A stretch of 64,000 nt of DNA from Lasiosphaeria ovina (GCA_033439765.1 JAULSN010000007.1:1922001-1986000), one strand, 5' to 3'. Positions 14,053 to 25,785 are shown, counted from the first letter of the stretch. The notes: generated from the letters alone by a model not told the origin. Numbers and translations are program-made.

Positions 14053-14133
14053 AATTCGGAATACATGTGAATCGGGATAGCTATATCACTTTTATATTCA
14101 TGTTGAACAAATTCCGAATACATGTGGATCGGA
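14053..14133. repeat. Diverged short direct repeat
   Basis: Two copies of a roughly 25-bp unit with core AATACATGTGRATCGG lie 56 bp apart, at about 14053-14077 and 14109-14133. They sit in AT-rich DNA, and a related CATACTCTTACTTT motif occurs nearby at about 13965 and 14030. The unit differs by G/A changes between copies. Its nature is unknown. Confidence 0.7.
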
Positions 14134-14842
14134 AAGCTGAAACTCGCTGACTGAGAATTGGCTTTGGCTTTAAGTGGCAGAGTGTGGAAGAAAAGGAGGT
14201 GAAGAGCTCTTGACAAAAGAGAAAAAAGACGAACAAGTTGAAGCCGCTAGGGGTAGAATGACTGGTAAAAACAGAGATATCAGTATCTGATATATAAATA
14301 TCCATTGGGTATTCCACATTCACTGTAGTTTACATTGACTCTTGACAACACGCGCTGAAACCAATTGAAGCCAAGGTATCTAGTTTAGACAAGACTATGA
14401 TGGGGCTTGGTTCTGACGAGGCTCTGACAAAACTCTGATGTGACACTGGAGAGAGACGACATAGGTAAACTCCGCAAACAATTACGAGAACAGACTTACT
14501 AATCCACGCACAAATACACATCTAGTAGGGTACAATAGCTTTTAACATTACGTAAGTACTTCAGTACAATCATTAACCACCTAGCCAGACCGCCAGCCTC
14601 CTAGCCGTGCATGTTGCCATCACCGACCCAGATCTATGAGTAAATGCAAATGGGGCAACTACTCCTTCCTTCTCCAGTGCCAAACACCACTAGAAAGTGG
14701 ACGAAACAAAAAGAAACATAAAATGGTATCAAGGCGTATCATGTCACATGTGTCGTATGTCATACCCGCAAAGCTTTACCGAGCTATTAAATAATCTCGG
14801 CCTGGGCTCTCTCCACGTGTAGAAAGGCCAACCGTTAAAACG

Positions 14843-16654
14843 CTAGCCGGGGGTGCTGCCTCTGGACGCCATGGAGGCGTACGACTCTCTAGCCTCGGCT
14901 GCTGCCGTGGCTACAGACGCCATGTGGCTCAAGTGTCTGCGTATCACAGTGTCGTGGCTGCCCTGCGTGCCTCTCGCTGAGGAGCCATCTTCGTCTTTGT
15001 CCAGGGGCGGGGGCGGTGTATCGACACTCCTGTTGTTGTCGTCGTCAGGGTCCTGCAGTAGCAAGTGGGCGAGATGAATTCCGCCACTGCGACCTCTAGG
15101 GGGTGTCGAGCCGTCTCGGCTTCCGTAGTGGTTGTTGCTGGCCGAACCTGCCGTCTGTCCCCTGCTCCCTTGCCGGTGTCGGCTACTGGTGTCCCGCAAG
15201 ACTCTTGAGCCCTCACCAGGCTCTATCGGTAGGTGAGAAGATGATCGCTCTGTCATGAGCGAATCGTCTCGCTCGTCAACGGCCGGGTCTGCAGCTTCTA
15301 GTCCCCTAAGTTCTCTTCCTAACCCATGCCCATAAACAAGCTCGCCCCTGAGCGCGGCAACCTCTTCGTCCGTGACTCCTTTCCAGCTGCATTTGGCGTG
15401 CTTGCGCGTACAGCCTTGACATGCAGTGAGATGTTTGACACAGGACGTCTTCAATCGTCGGCAGCGGTCGCAAGGCGGGGAGATGGGATCCCCACGCGCA
15501 AGCTTTTCAATGCGAGCCTGAATTAAGGGCCGGTGAGCTGCGGATATGTCTTCGGCGGACTCTGACTGGTGATCTCGATAGGCCGCTAGCTCATCTGCAT
15601 GCACGGATGAGGGTCTCGTACTCGGAGTAACTAATTGAGTGGGTTGGCGTAGCCGGGGGGGTTCGGACAGGGCAGGTAAGGACGCGGTAGATGCAGACGA
15701 AAGAGCTTGTTGGGGGGCAGGCACCAGAAACTGCTGCAGCAGGTCGGCGTGAAGATCGTATCCCGGATTTGGCCCTCCTGAGCGTGCGGGCGGCTGGTTC
15801 ATAGACTGAAAGCCAGAGCCTTGCTGAGCAACCGGCGGTGAGCGGCGAGAATTGATGGCGGCTTTTCGGCCGCTGAGGTGATAGTTGAGCTGCCGGGCTC
15901 TCCGCGCTACCTCGTCAGCTTTCTTGATGAGCGTCTGCACGGGCTGCTCGAGGATATCGAGCGTGGCCAGCTCTGTGGCTTCATCCTCTTCCAGGGGCCG
16001 AGCGGGAGCCAAGCGGAAGCGATCGAGAGTGCTTGACATGATAAGGCGCCAGTCGTCCTCGCTTATCTCAACGCGGACATTCTTCATGACAAACTGACAC
16101 ACTCGGCGGCCGTCAGGAGCGGCTATCAAATTCAGGTCTCCGGGGTGGGACTTTGCAAATGCAATGACTTCTAGCCAAGTAGGCTTGTAAATAGTGGACG
16201 CCCGGGCGTCCCGGTAGGGGCTGTCCGGAATTACAGTGATGGTACCTTCGAAGAGGCTTTCCATTGCGCGCAGGAGACGGGGAGCGGTCAACTTCGCGCC
16301 CAGGTTTGCAGCCAGACTCTCGTGGCGACTGAGTACTCCTTATTATGGTGTTAGTGGTGGCGCAAATTAAGGGGGATAAGGGAGTCCTCAAGTTCCCAAC
16401 GCACCTTCGTAATCGCCAATGAGAGACAGGATGTCAGTGAATGCATCGCTGTCGTCTTGGATCAGGCGCAGCCTGGCCGGACTAGCCCTGGAGAGGTAGT
16501 TAATAGGGGCGCCATTACCTGCCTGGGGTGGCGGAGGCTGTGGGATTCGGCCTGAGTGGGCAGGCTGGGTGCCGTTGTCGTCGGCGTCGCGCTTGCGCTT
16601 GTGGGCATCCGAAGGTGGATCCACCGCGCCAGTGCCGTGTGCTCCCGGCACCAT
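14843..16654 (-). CDS. Zn(II)2Cys6 zinc-cluster protein with unfamiliar N-terminal region
   Basis: Predicted 581-residue protein in two exons, 16654-16405 and 16338-14843, with a 66-nt intron (GTGCGT...AAG) joining DYEG|VLSRHES in phase 1. A complete zinc cluster lies at residues 373-400 with spacing C-x2-C-x6-C-x6-C-x2-C-x6-C (CDRCRRLKTSC ... CQGCTRKHAKC), the fungal GAL4-type DNA-binding fold. It sits mid-chain rather than N-terminal. Upstream, residues about 75-230 look folded (DAFTDILSLIGDYEG; a run ending DDWRLIMSSTLDRF) and recall no domain I can name. The rest is Ser/Gln/Pro/Arg-rich. No fungal-specific transcription-factor middle homology region is seen. Residues 5-20 carry a basic HKRKRD that could be a nuclear signal. 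The start is the first in-frame ATG. A sequence-specific nuclear regulator is the likely role; target unknown. Confidence 0.82.
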
Positions 16655-19254
16655 GCTGCGCTGCCACAGCAGTGCGGTTGTCGACGCAGCACAGAAGCGC
16701 CTGGCTTGTTGTCGGCTTGTTGTTCCTGGCGACAGCAAGAGCGCCGTCAACGGCGACGGTGACGGCGGGGGCTAGAGCCAGGTAGCTGTCTGCCCACTTG
16801 AGTTACGGGGGCGCATGCACCGAGTGGCTCTGTCTACAGACACACGAGAACAGGGTGAGATATGCCGAGGTGCCGCAGCTGCAACATGAAATCCGGGGCT
16901 GTAGCAGTGGAGGTGAGCCGAGACTGTGTGGCGTGCCTAGCCCAACATGCGGCCTTGTAGGTTTTTGGTAGGCCAGTTGGCCGCAGCGCGACGGAAGAAA
17001 AAAAGAAAAAAGTTAGAACAATAGAGCCAATGTCTTCAGTTCTATGTCTTTTAGGTTGGTTAGACGAGTGTCGAGTGTTGGGCCATGAAACTGAAGAGTG
17101 GTGTACACCCTAGACCAGGTCGCTCTCGAATTGTCCAATCGTGTGTCGTTGCGCACGCAAGCTCTCAGAATAAGATGCGGATGCAATTGGCCAGAAAATT
17201 GCCTCTTTAAGTTTGGGGGAGGTTCTGGCGAGGTTCTGGGGTGGGGGAGGTTCTTGGGGCGTTCGATCGGCTGGCGTTCCGGGCAATGGCGGCCTGTGCT
17301 GTTGGGGATTTCGGATGCAGTGCAATGCGCGGAAGACGCCCAAACAAACGCCGTCCGCCGTATCAAACAGTAAATCGGATGGATGGTAAGGGAGACAGGT
17401 AGCTCAACGACGGAGCCCTGCAGCTGTCAAGCCTTGGAAATAATTTTGACTACCCGTGCCAGTCATGCGCCTGCATCTGCAGTACCCAGTGCCAGTACCT
17501 GTACCCGCGTCTGCATCCGCACCCAGCCTCACACGCATCGTTCGATCTTGCCTATGCTCCAAACTGAGCCTCCGGAGCGGTCTGGATGGCTACGAATAGC
17601 CTTGACGAGATTTCCAGAAAGGTGGGCGCTCCGTTGTGGTTTGTATGCCAATGAGGGATGCACTGCACTGGTTGTACAGTACAATAAAAGAGTGTGGTGT
17701 GGAGGTAGCGGGAAGCCTAGCGGATGGCACGCATGGGCGGGTCGGGAATGGCGTGAGTGCCGTGGGGAAAAGGTAAGCTGGAGCAGGGCCCGCGCGGGAG
17801 CTTTGTTGAAGAGCTGGAAGTTTAATAGGTGAAGGAAGAGGTTCGGAGTTTTGGGAGTCACGCGGGTAAGCGGAACCCAGCAATTAAATAGACCAACGAA
17901 ATTGGGCCATCGCAGTCCGCAGTAGTAGGACCCGACTTTACACTGAGATGGGAAGCTACGGCCGACGAGACTCTTGGCCGCTCTTTCGCCTGGGCAAGGT
18001 AGGTACAGTACCTACCAACTTGAACCTCCGGCCAGCCCTCCGAAGCCCGCTCGCCAACAAAGACTGCATGGTGCAACATAGGTATGTCCAAGCTATCCCT
18101 CCACTGATACACTTCCATTACACCTAGAGTCTGATCAAGTGGAATATAGACAGCTATCTTCCTGTCGACACTCTGCGTTCCTCGCGCAACCACTCGAGCC
18201 CATACCCTGGGCTTGGCCTGGCTTGGCAACTCCCCCGTTTGTCATCGTTCCCAGACTCGACTTCCTGCCTCATAAGTCCGGTTTGAGTGGTAGGGGAAAG
18301 AGGGAGGGAGGACATCAAGGACGGGATTTCAAGGGGCGCAGTGCGGTTGGCTTCCTTTCCAGATCGTAAAATGTCCGTCTTCCGCCCCCTCCGCGAGGCG
18401 GAATTTCTGGTGCCCCTGTAGACTGCAGCTGCCCGTTTGAAGCCTTTGTACGAACGTTTTTGGGCTTTATCTCTGGCCTGCTTGTTGGACTGATCGGTTG
18501 CCGGCTAGGCCGGGATACCGGGAGGGAAGTTTGAGTTGCATAGAAGTGTGCCTGCCTGTTCTGTAGTGTAAACAGCCAGACAAGTAACTTCACCGGAAAG
18601 CCGGTGCGCACGGATCTGTTGGAGCACCGATGATGATCATCTCCACAGCGGAGGCACAAGCAGATCTATATTCCGGCTAACTCGGGATAGCGCCCTCCAC
18701 CTTTTGTTGAACGTGGTAAATTTCATGATACGGGCCGTCCACGATATATGTATGAATACGGCACCTTACTCAGTAGTAAAATTTAGGTTAGTTATTCAGT
18801 CCCGGATCTCTGGGGGTGCTAAGAAGAAAGTATCATCTGACTTGCTCCCCTCCATCTTTCGTAATGGTTGGAGAAAACGGTGAAGGTGCAACAGACTCAA
18901 AAGAGAGAAATGCACCCTCCCGTCGGGATGTGACGTTCAGCAAAGCTTGGGCCACCAGACTCTTGGGCGGGCAGGGACCCGACAAGCCACAGAACGCCCC
19001 CTGCACCACCACAAATCGCGGGGTCACCCCGCGGGTCACTTTTAGCAGCAGACCTGCTGGCGGCTCGCGCGTTGTCGCTGGCCCCACCAACACCTCCATT
19101 TGACGACCGCGTCGCACTCAAGCCAAACAGAACAGAAGCTCGTCGTAGGCCACACTCTCGCATCGCCCCAAGCAACGCACCCGAACGGTTGAAGCCGCCA
19201 TCCAGTATATCTATCGACCGGTTCCTTTATTCCGACAACCCACAAAGCACAGCA
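16655..19254. other. Divergent intergenic region between zinc-cluster gene and lsm7
   Basis: This 2.6-kb stretch separates two divergently transcribed genes and should carry both promoters. I see no convincing gene. Open frames of 80-150 codons near 17098-17373 and 17383-17832 have no family resemblance. No clear TATA element or named regulatory site could be assigned. Confidence 0.5.
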
Positions 19255-19902
19255 ATGGCAGACAGGCCTTATCGCGGTCGCGGCGGCGGCTCTAGGGGCG
19301 GCGGCGGCGGTGGCCGCGGCGGAGGACCTGGCGGGCGCGGAGGACAGGGTGGTGGTGGTGGTGGTAGTGGTGGCACGGGTGGCGCCCAGGGCGAGCGCCC
19401 AAAGAAGGAGAATATCCTCGATCTCAAAAAATACATGGACCAGCGCATCACCGTCAAGTTCAATGGCGGGCGGGAAGGTGCGTCTCCATGGAAAATCCTG
19501 GTCATCTCCCCTAGTTTCGCGCGTGGCGCCAGCTAACCGATTCCTCTTCTTGTTCTTCCCAGTCACCGGAACCCTCAAAGGATACGATGCACTGATGAAC
19601 CTTGTCCTCGATGACGTGGAGGAGGCTCTCAGAGGTGAGATTCTCCCACCACACCCCAGTTTCCCAGCTGGTCGACCAGGGAGAGCACGAGGACTATGGA
19701 GCAAAAAACGAAAGCAGAGGGCAAAGGAGGAAAATAGCCCTTTGACTAACCCCCACTCTTCCAAAATCTAGATGACGAAGGCAACGAGAATACCCGATCG
19801 CTAGGCCTCGTGGTCGCGCGCGGCACGCTCCTCGTGGTTATCAGCCCTGTGGACGGCAGCGAGGTCATATCCAACCCGTTCGCGGTGAACGACGAAGAGT
19901 GA
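19255..19902 (+). CDS. lsm7: LSm7, U6 snRNA- and mRNA-decay-associated Sm-like protein
   Basis: Predicted 141-residue protein in three exons: 19255-19477, 19563-19634 and 19772-19902, with introns of 85 and 137 nt (GTGCGT, GTGAGA donors). Phases join as GGRE|VTGTLKGYD and EALR|DDEGNEN. The Sm1 motif spans about residues 52-95 (ENILDLKKYMDQRITVKFNG, then LKGYDALMNLVLDD) and Sm2 about 108-125 (LGLVVARGTLLVVISP), matching LSm7. LSm7 belongs to the cytoplasmic LSm1-7 ring, which promotes decapping, and the nuclear LSm2-8 ring, which binds the U6 3' end. The N-terminus carries about 40 residues of Gly with RGG-like spacing (RGRGGGSRGGGG), longer than in yeast. The gene is convergent with PAN3, 1.2 kb away. 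Confidence 0.95.
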
Positions 19903-21086
19903 ACGGTTCGATTGTACGACACACGAGCAGGAAAACGGGGGGAGGGGAGGAAAAACGTCAAGTCTTTCCCGAACGAAAGAAACTCCAAAATAGGCCAAAT
20001 GGGCCCGTTTTGTTTGTAGCCTGGGTCGGTCTGTTTCGAGAGGCGGAAAGAGGGTCATATTACGGATATATCCCGGCGCAAAAGAAGAAGAAAAGAAACG
20101 GCGTATTGTTGCAGTACAAGAAAAGGGGGGAGGAAATGGGGAGGGGACGCATCAACGGTAGTGCATTTGAACCCGTCTTGGTGAAATACCCCCGAGGAAC
20201 AACGCACTAGGTGTATGCATGGGATATCGCCTAATCATCCACTTGGCGATTGCGTGAGAATCTTACATCCTCTCACCCGAATACATTAGAGTTGCCGGGT
20301 GGGTTAGTAGATGGATAGCCCATGAACCTGGCTGGACCTTACTGCCAGTCTAGATACTGCTTTATCCAGTCTGACAGTAATTGATTGCCTGAAAGCGCAT
20401 CTGCTCTGCTGCCCTAAGCTCTACCGGGATTGACTGGCCTCTTAGTGTAATGGGTATTTCCCACGCGCAAGTTTTATCTGGTTATTGCCGTTACTCATAA
20501 GATAGTGATGTCTCATTTTTCTTTCTATTATTCTCACCTCCCCTGCCCCACTCGTGTACACACAGACAGCCCCCATTCCTGCTTCACGGGACCGAAAACA
20601 GATCATAAACTGCATCCCATGATACAACTCTCTTATATACCCAATAAGCATACCCAACGGGCAAAAAGATGACATGACTCCTCCGAGTTCCACCCGAATC
20701 TGGAGGACAGGTTCCCAAAACAAAAACAAACGAGCAGAAAAAGAAGAAAAAGAACTTGGCATGGTTCATAGAAGAGCCTATTGCGCTACGCTTACTAGTT
20801 TCGCTATGGCATCGTATCAGTTGAATTCGAATAAATATCCGTACGAGGAATACGGTCTCCTTCGCCTCTTTTGAGTATTCCACAAGCCGCTGTTAAACCA
20901 CGCCTACTCTCCTGCCCCCTTATTAGGCTTTTGCGTGCCTTTCTCCGCTTTATATGTGCCCAGATCGGTTTCTCAATGGGGAATCCATGGTGCCGCCACG
21001 GGGTTTAATGTCACCCGGCTGGGAGGAGCGGGCAGCGGTTCAGACTTTGATCTTCTGTTCCCCGAATTTTCTCCTGATGGTTTCTT
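19903..21086. other. Convergent 3' intergenic region (lsm7 / PAN3)
   Basis: About 1.2 kb between two stop codons, expected to hold both 3' untranslated regions. I saw no gene. A tRNA-D-arm-like string near 20443-20460 was checked, and no matching anticodon or T arm follows it. Confidence 0.6.
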
Positions 21087-23739
21087 CTAGTTCGCCCCAG
21101 GAGCACCGTGCTTACTATGTTTGACGAGTTCATTAAACGATCGTTCAAACATTTGGCGGAGCTCTCGGTAGGTCAGAACAAAGACGTTGTCGTTGTCGCG
21201 ACTCGTCAGAACCACCATCTCCTCGAGCCCGGCGTCCAGCTTGTTCAGGCAGTTCAGTATGTGTCCAATAGACAGCCGGGGCTTCCCGTCAGCGTCCACC
21301 TGATGAAAGACGTAGTCGCGGAATAGCTTAAGCTGGTATCTGTCTCCAGCCTCGGACCAGCCCTGCATGCCAGCCAAATCGCCGCGCTCCGTAATAGTGG
21401 CCAATTTCATCAGCAAGCGAGCTACGCGGCCATTCTCCAGCTCTCTGGCCAGCATTGACTCCTTCTCATCGCCATCCTGGAGTGCAAGGTCGAAGAATGC
21501 AGTCATTTGCGTAGAAATACCGGTGATAAAATTATCAAACGGTTTTGATTCACCGGGTCCCACCGGCGAGATGAGCCACGCAATGGCCTCCTTCAGGTTC
21601 GACGTATACTTTGTCCCAAGAGAGTCGAGAGCTGCTTGAATATTATTCAGATGGACAGGCAGAGTATTCGTTGCCAGAGAAAGCATAACCCTGCCAAATT
21701 TGATGAGATCCTCCTGCTGTAGCTCCAAGACGGACCTCGTGTTTGTCTCAAACTGTACCACGTCCAGAATGGAGCATGCCGCGAGCCGAATACGATCCTT
21801 CTCCGCGACAATAATCTTGCTGAGCTCGAGACAGCGAGCAGCGAGCTTGGACGAGTGGATGATCCTCAGCGCATTCGTGATCTGGCATATGTAGCCCCAC
21901 AAGACGTTCTCCGGAATGAAGTTAGGTGCCCTGAACCGAGGGCCATGGGATGGGAAATGGTGTTCCTGCAGCGTTGCCGACAAGGGATGATAGTCGTACG
22001 CGAAGATGAGCGAGCTGTCTCCAAACTCTCTGGTGGTGAAAATATCATGAACGGTTACAATGTTTGCATTCTTGATTTTCTTCCATTCTTTCATGGCCGT
22101 CGTAATGGCCTTGTCATTGGTCAATCGATAGCCTGCATGGTCAATGGTCAAAGACGGTTCCTATGCCAATATAACAGGCCTCATACCTTCAATTCTTCGC
22201 AGTGCGTAGTGTCTTCCCGTTCTACTGTTTTGGGCTTTGTACATCCAACTAGGATAGCCAAAAGAGGACGAGTTCTTCCTGTTGTTTGTATCGAGTGGAA
22301 CTAGCGAATGCCAGCGCTCGAGCTGCGGTAGACCTAAATCTGCCAGATGTTACTTGAGAATTCCAGAACGATGTTCATGAGATTATGTCTTACTGGGCAT
22401 GACTTGCTGAGTCGCATACATCTTCTTCTGCATGTGTTCCCGCATCTTTTCTGGCATAAAGAAATCGTATGTGCTCCGCTGCCACGGCTGTAGGTCTTGC
22501 CGATACGAGTCGTAGGGGGTGTATAGATGATAATTTGGTGGCTGCGTAAGGCCAGCTGGGAAGCTTCCGTGCTGAGGGTAGAACGTCGCCCCGGACCCCC
22601 CCATGGTACTGTGGTCATTCGCGTAAGGGTTGAATTGGCCTGCAGGAGGCAGGGCCGGCCCCAGAGAGTTCATGGATGTGAAAGGATCGCTATATACGCC
22701 GTCTTGGGCAGCACCATTTGCAGAGTTCTGTACCGGCGTGAGCAAATAGGACACCCGAAATCCCAATTCGGACTTACAGTATTTCCTATGTCGTAGTTTT
22801 GCGGGGTGAATTCCCGAATTGCTGCTGGATTAAATATAGACGTTTCAGTAGTGGCTTGATGCTGTAGGTTTGGGGTGACTAGACAGTAAAGATTAGGCAC
22901 AAGGGGCAATCATCCCAAACACAAAGACTTACCATTAGCTCCACGGGGTGTGAAGGGTGCGGCGCTTGCTGCCTGGGATGAGAAGGTGGATTTTTTTGCA
23001 GGTGGCTGAGGTTGGCCTGCCGGCGTGAACGATGGAGAGTCGACATTGAATGTTTTCTTGGAAGTGCTGGCCAAAAATTAGAAAAAAAAAACATAAAACT
23101 TTTTGTAAAAAACAAAAGGTCAAGGGTTTGTGAAAAGACAGATCAATCGAGACTGAAGGCCGAGTTTCGAGAGCCATAAATAGATCAGGCCAAACGTATG
23201 CATGCGGCGATAGTCATCCTGGCGCAACTCTTGACGACAGCAACCCGGCAGTCCGCCAATGTCCTGTGCATGTTGCTGAGCCGGAGATGCAAGCGGCCGC
23301 AGCTCCCGCCGTGTCTGCAGGCACAGTACAACCCACCGGCCGGAATTGGGCGCCCGGAAGCCCGCCTCTCTGGCCCGGCGCATGTGTGCTGTACAGCGGC
23401 TCTCTTGGTGCTTCGCGAGTGATGAAGAAAGGTGTTCGCGCAGCCACTTACAGATCTGTCTGAGAAGACGACATCTTGTTCTGGTCGTGGTTGAAGGTGC
23501 AGCCTTGGTCTTCGTAGCGGCAATTCCCATAAATAACTACGTTGCGGCAGAGAGTATCTTTGTTTTCTATAGTAGGTTTAAATTTGTCAGCGCGCCTATC
23601 CTTCGGCAACGTAGGGCAAAGGGAGAGAGTTTAGGGGGCGGGCAGGGGCAAAGTCAGAACAGAACCTACCGCGTCCCTTGGATCGCGGCGACCCGACCTG
23701 GCGCCGCAGGTCGTTCGCTGTGTACCGTGTCGTAGCCAT
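21087..23739 (-). CDS. PAN3: PAN2-PAN3 deadenylation complex subunit PAN3
   Basis: Predicted 648-residue protein in seven exons: 23739-23670, 23566-23452, 23066-22933, 22878-22778, 22727-22394, 22333-22187 and 22132-21087. All phases agree. It begins MATTRYTANDLRRQVGSPRS, the usual filamentous-fungal PAN3 start. A CCCH zinc finger at residues 30-50 (C-x8-C-x6-C-x3-H) should bind poly(A). A PAM2 motif at about 120-133 (SIFNPAAIREFTP) should recruit poly(A)-binding protein. From about residue 270 comes the PAN3 pseudokinase (WMYKAQNSRTGRHYALRRIE) followed by the coiled-coil and C-terminal knob (to 648) that dimerise and bind PAN2. PAN3 positions the PAN2 exonuclease for initial poly(A) trimming in the cytoplasm. 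Intron 2 is 385 nt against 50-103 nt for the others, and its donor read-through hits a stop at once. Confidence 0.95.
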
Positions 23740-25373
23740 CTCGAGGTGGGACAAAGTAGATATATAAAGGGCGAGCAATGCAATGCGAAAGCAAACGCAA
23801 GATGCGCGACGATGCGCGAGGCAATCAGATCAGGCACAGAAGGGACACCCCTCGACCGGCTCTACAATATCTGGGGCAATGGCGGCACGTCAGCATGCCC
23901 GTGGGCGGAATCGCGGGCGAGGAGAAACGGGCGGGCAGGCGGTGGCGCACTTGACTTCGTGGATGTCCCATGTTTCGCACTGGACGGCGATAAGGCACCC
24001 ATGAGAGTTGCACGAGAGCTGCAAGAGCCGCAGAGGGCGACAGCAATTGAGCGGGGACGGCGGCCAATGGCCTCGCTCTGCTTGCTTGGCGGTACGAAGC
24101 AAGACAAAGAAAGCTGAACCGGGCGTCGGCACACAAAGGGCTCGTGGGATCGAGGTTGGGGATCCGTCCCGTTCTGAGGTCGTGCGCGTTGGGTCTGTTG
24201 GATCGCGAAGCCTAAACTTCGTTGCAGTGGGCGGGCTGTCGGAGGTGGGATACAAGGTTGGAAAGCGTGCCAGTGGCAGAAGATCTTGAATGGCGCTGCA
24301 GGGTGGGGTTCAGGGTGTGTGTCGCTCGAGTCTCGAAGGAGACGCACAGGCGACTTAAATTAGTGCATCTAACGGGGCTGCGATTGACTTGGCCAGTGAC
24401 TACGCCGTCAGTTGCATAATGCAAGTAACTAAACGGCAACCTCCCGTTAAAACGTGCCGCCGCGCGCCAGCCGCCCATTGGCCCACCGTATGTGGGTCCT
24501 CACAAACAATCGTCTCTGACCTCCCAGCAACCTTTGACCTTAAACCTATCCTAGTTCAGCTGAATGGGTGACTGGAAACTGACTAACTAGCTTGTAATTA
24601 ATAGGTTAGTAGAAGATCATGTCAGGTTGTAGGCCTACGTGGAAGGTACTCGCTACGTTCAGCTTACCTACTCCTTCCTCACTTGTGAGGTAATCTATAT
24701 CAACACATGTACAGCTGTACATTTTGGACTAAGGGCACTATATGGAAGAGACGAATGTTTTTCGTTGCCTCCCGCCTAGGAAGATATGAACTGACTAACC
24801 CTGTATATCGACAATTTATTATGACCAGCGAAGCCACGATGACTTTATCTCGACTAGCTCTAGTTACCGTATTAAGTTGTTTTATTAACCAGGCTGGCCA
24901 GTATGTAAACCCGAGGTGCTATCATGGTTGGCTCTGACGACACGATCGTTATGGCTTAGAGAATGAGATAGTTAGTCATTGGGGGCTCCTAATGGGAGTT
25001 GGAACCACTCCTCGAAAGGGAGGGTTCCACGGATAAGTACCTACCACTCCATGATGATTTGGTGCTAACCCGAGCACAATGTGATATCAATAACTAATCA
25101 GTTGTGGATCAATTGCTGAGAGCCACGCACTTGTTCTCTGGTAGGGAGGCCACTCTACTATAGGTCAGTGTCGTATAGCATCACCCGATAGGTATGCCAA
25201 AGCTTTCTTTAGTTTTGAAACCGGTTTCATTTGCTAACAATGATCAGGACAGTCCTGCTGTTCCCGATGGAAGTGATCTCAAGATAGACCTGCTGTCCCG
25301 AAAGAGGTGATGGGAGAAGTGCAACCTGAAAGAAACACATGCGACCGAGACGAGTTCCATCCCACCACGAAAA

Positions 25374-25598
25374 CTAATGCCTACCATCCAAAACCACCAC
25401 AAGCGGGGCAAATGCATCTGTGGCAGAAACACCTCTCCCATTTATCAGAGATTCAATGTATTTCATGTTGGTCTGCCAATTCGGCTTGGCCAACACATCT
25501 GCCCTTTTCGCTCTTATAGCCACAATGACCTTGTCTAGGTCGGCTTCGGTGACTTTTCCCTGGCTGTGCAAGTCCTCAACCTGTTGCAGAAGTGCCAT
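25374..25598 (-). CDS. Small coding-like ORF, possible gene fragment
   Basis: A 74-codon frame from an ATG at 25598 to a stop at 25374. Its composition looks like a folded, helical protein rather than random DNA, beginning MALLQQVEDLHSQGKV and continuing with mixed charged and hydrophobic residues (EADLDKVIVAIRAKRAD). I do not recognise a family. It sits alone in AT-richer, repeat-bearing DNA, so it could be a small lineage-specific gene, one exon of a larger gene whose other exons I could not find, or a relic. No signal peptide or membrane segment is visible. Confidence 0.3.
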   Translation of the reverse strand: MALLQQVEDLHSQGKVTEADLDKVIVAIRAKRADVLAKPNWQTNMKYIESLINGRGVSATDAFAPLVVVLDGRH

Positions 25599-25719
25599 TT
25601 TGAAAATATTTCTAGTGCAATTCGAATCTCGACCGACATATAAATGAGCGAGAGTCGTATGTTCCGGAGTTACTTAGTGCCGATGAAAGCGATAGGTCCG
25701 AGGAACGGGTGAGGGTCCT

Positions 25720-25785
25720 AACGAGAAACCTGATGACGGAGCTAATGAGGAAGCTGATGAGGAAGTTGATGAGGAAGCTGATGAG
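25720..25785. repeat. 12-bp tandem repeat, about 5.5 copies
   Basis: Consecutive 12-bp units with consensus GATGAGGAAGCT. The first two units are diverged and the last three nearly exact. In one plus-strand frame the repeat reads as acidic EEAD/EEVD units, but no supported gene contains it. Confidence 0.8.

Larger units (their letters stand above)
9745..14842. other. Intergenic region upstream of ash1
   Basis: About 5 kb between the ash1 start and the stop of the zinc-cluster gene. An open frame on the plus strand at about 10246-10785 overlaps the likely ash1 leader, has Trp/Gly/Arg-rich composition from GGCT repeats, and is not convincing. Visible repeats are a GGCT microsatellite near 10530-10556, a G23 run at 10819-10841, GGCA/GGGC repeats near 12095-12122, a C13 run at 12459-12471, and a diverged direct repeat at 14053-14133. 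From about 13.6 kb the DNA is noticeably AT-richer. Confidence 0.5.

Noticed and set aside
20438..20500. tRNA-like string TTAGTGTAATGGGTAT
   Set aside because: Resembles a D arm only; no anticodon stem, T-arm consensus or acceptor pairing follows.
23757..23770. TATATA-like element just upstream of PAN3
   Set aside because: It lies only about 20 bp before the start codon, too close for a normal fungal TATA box and leader; likely chance.
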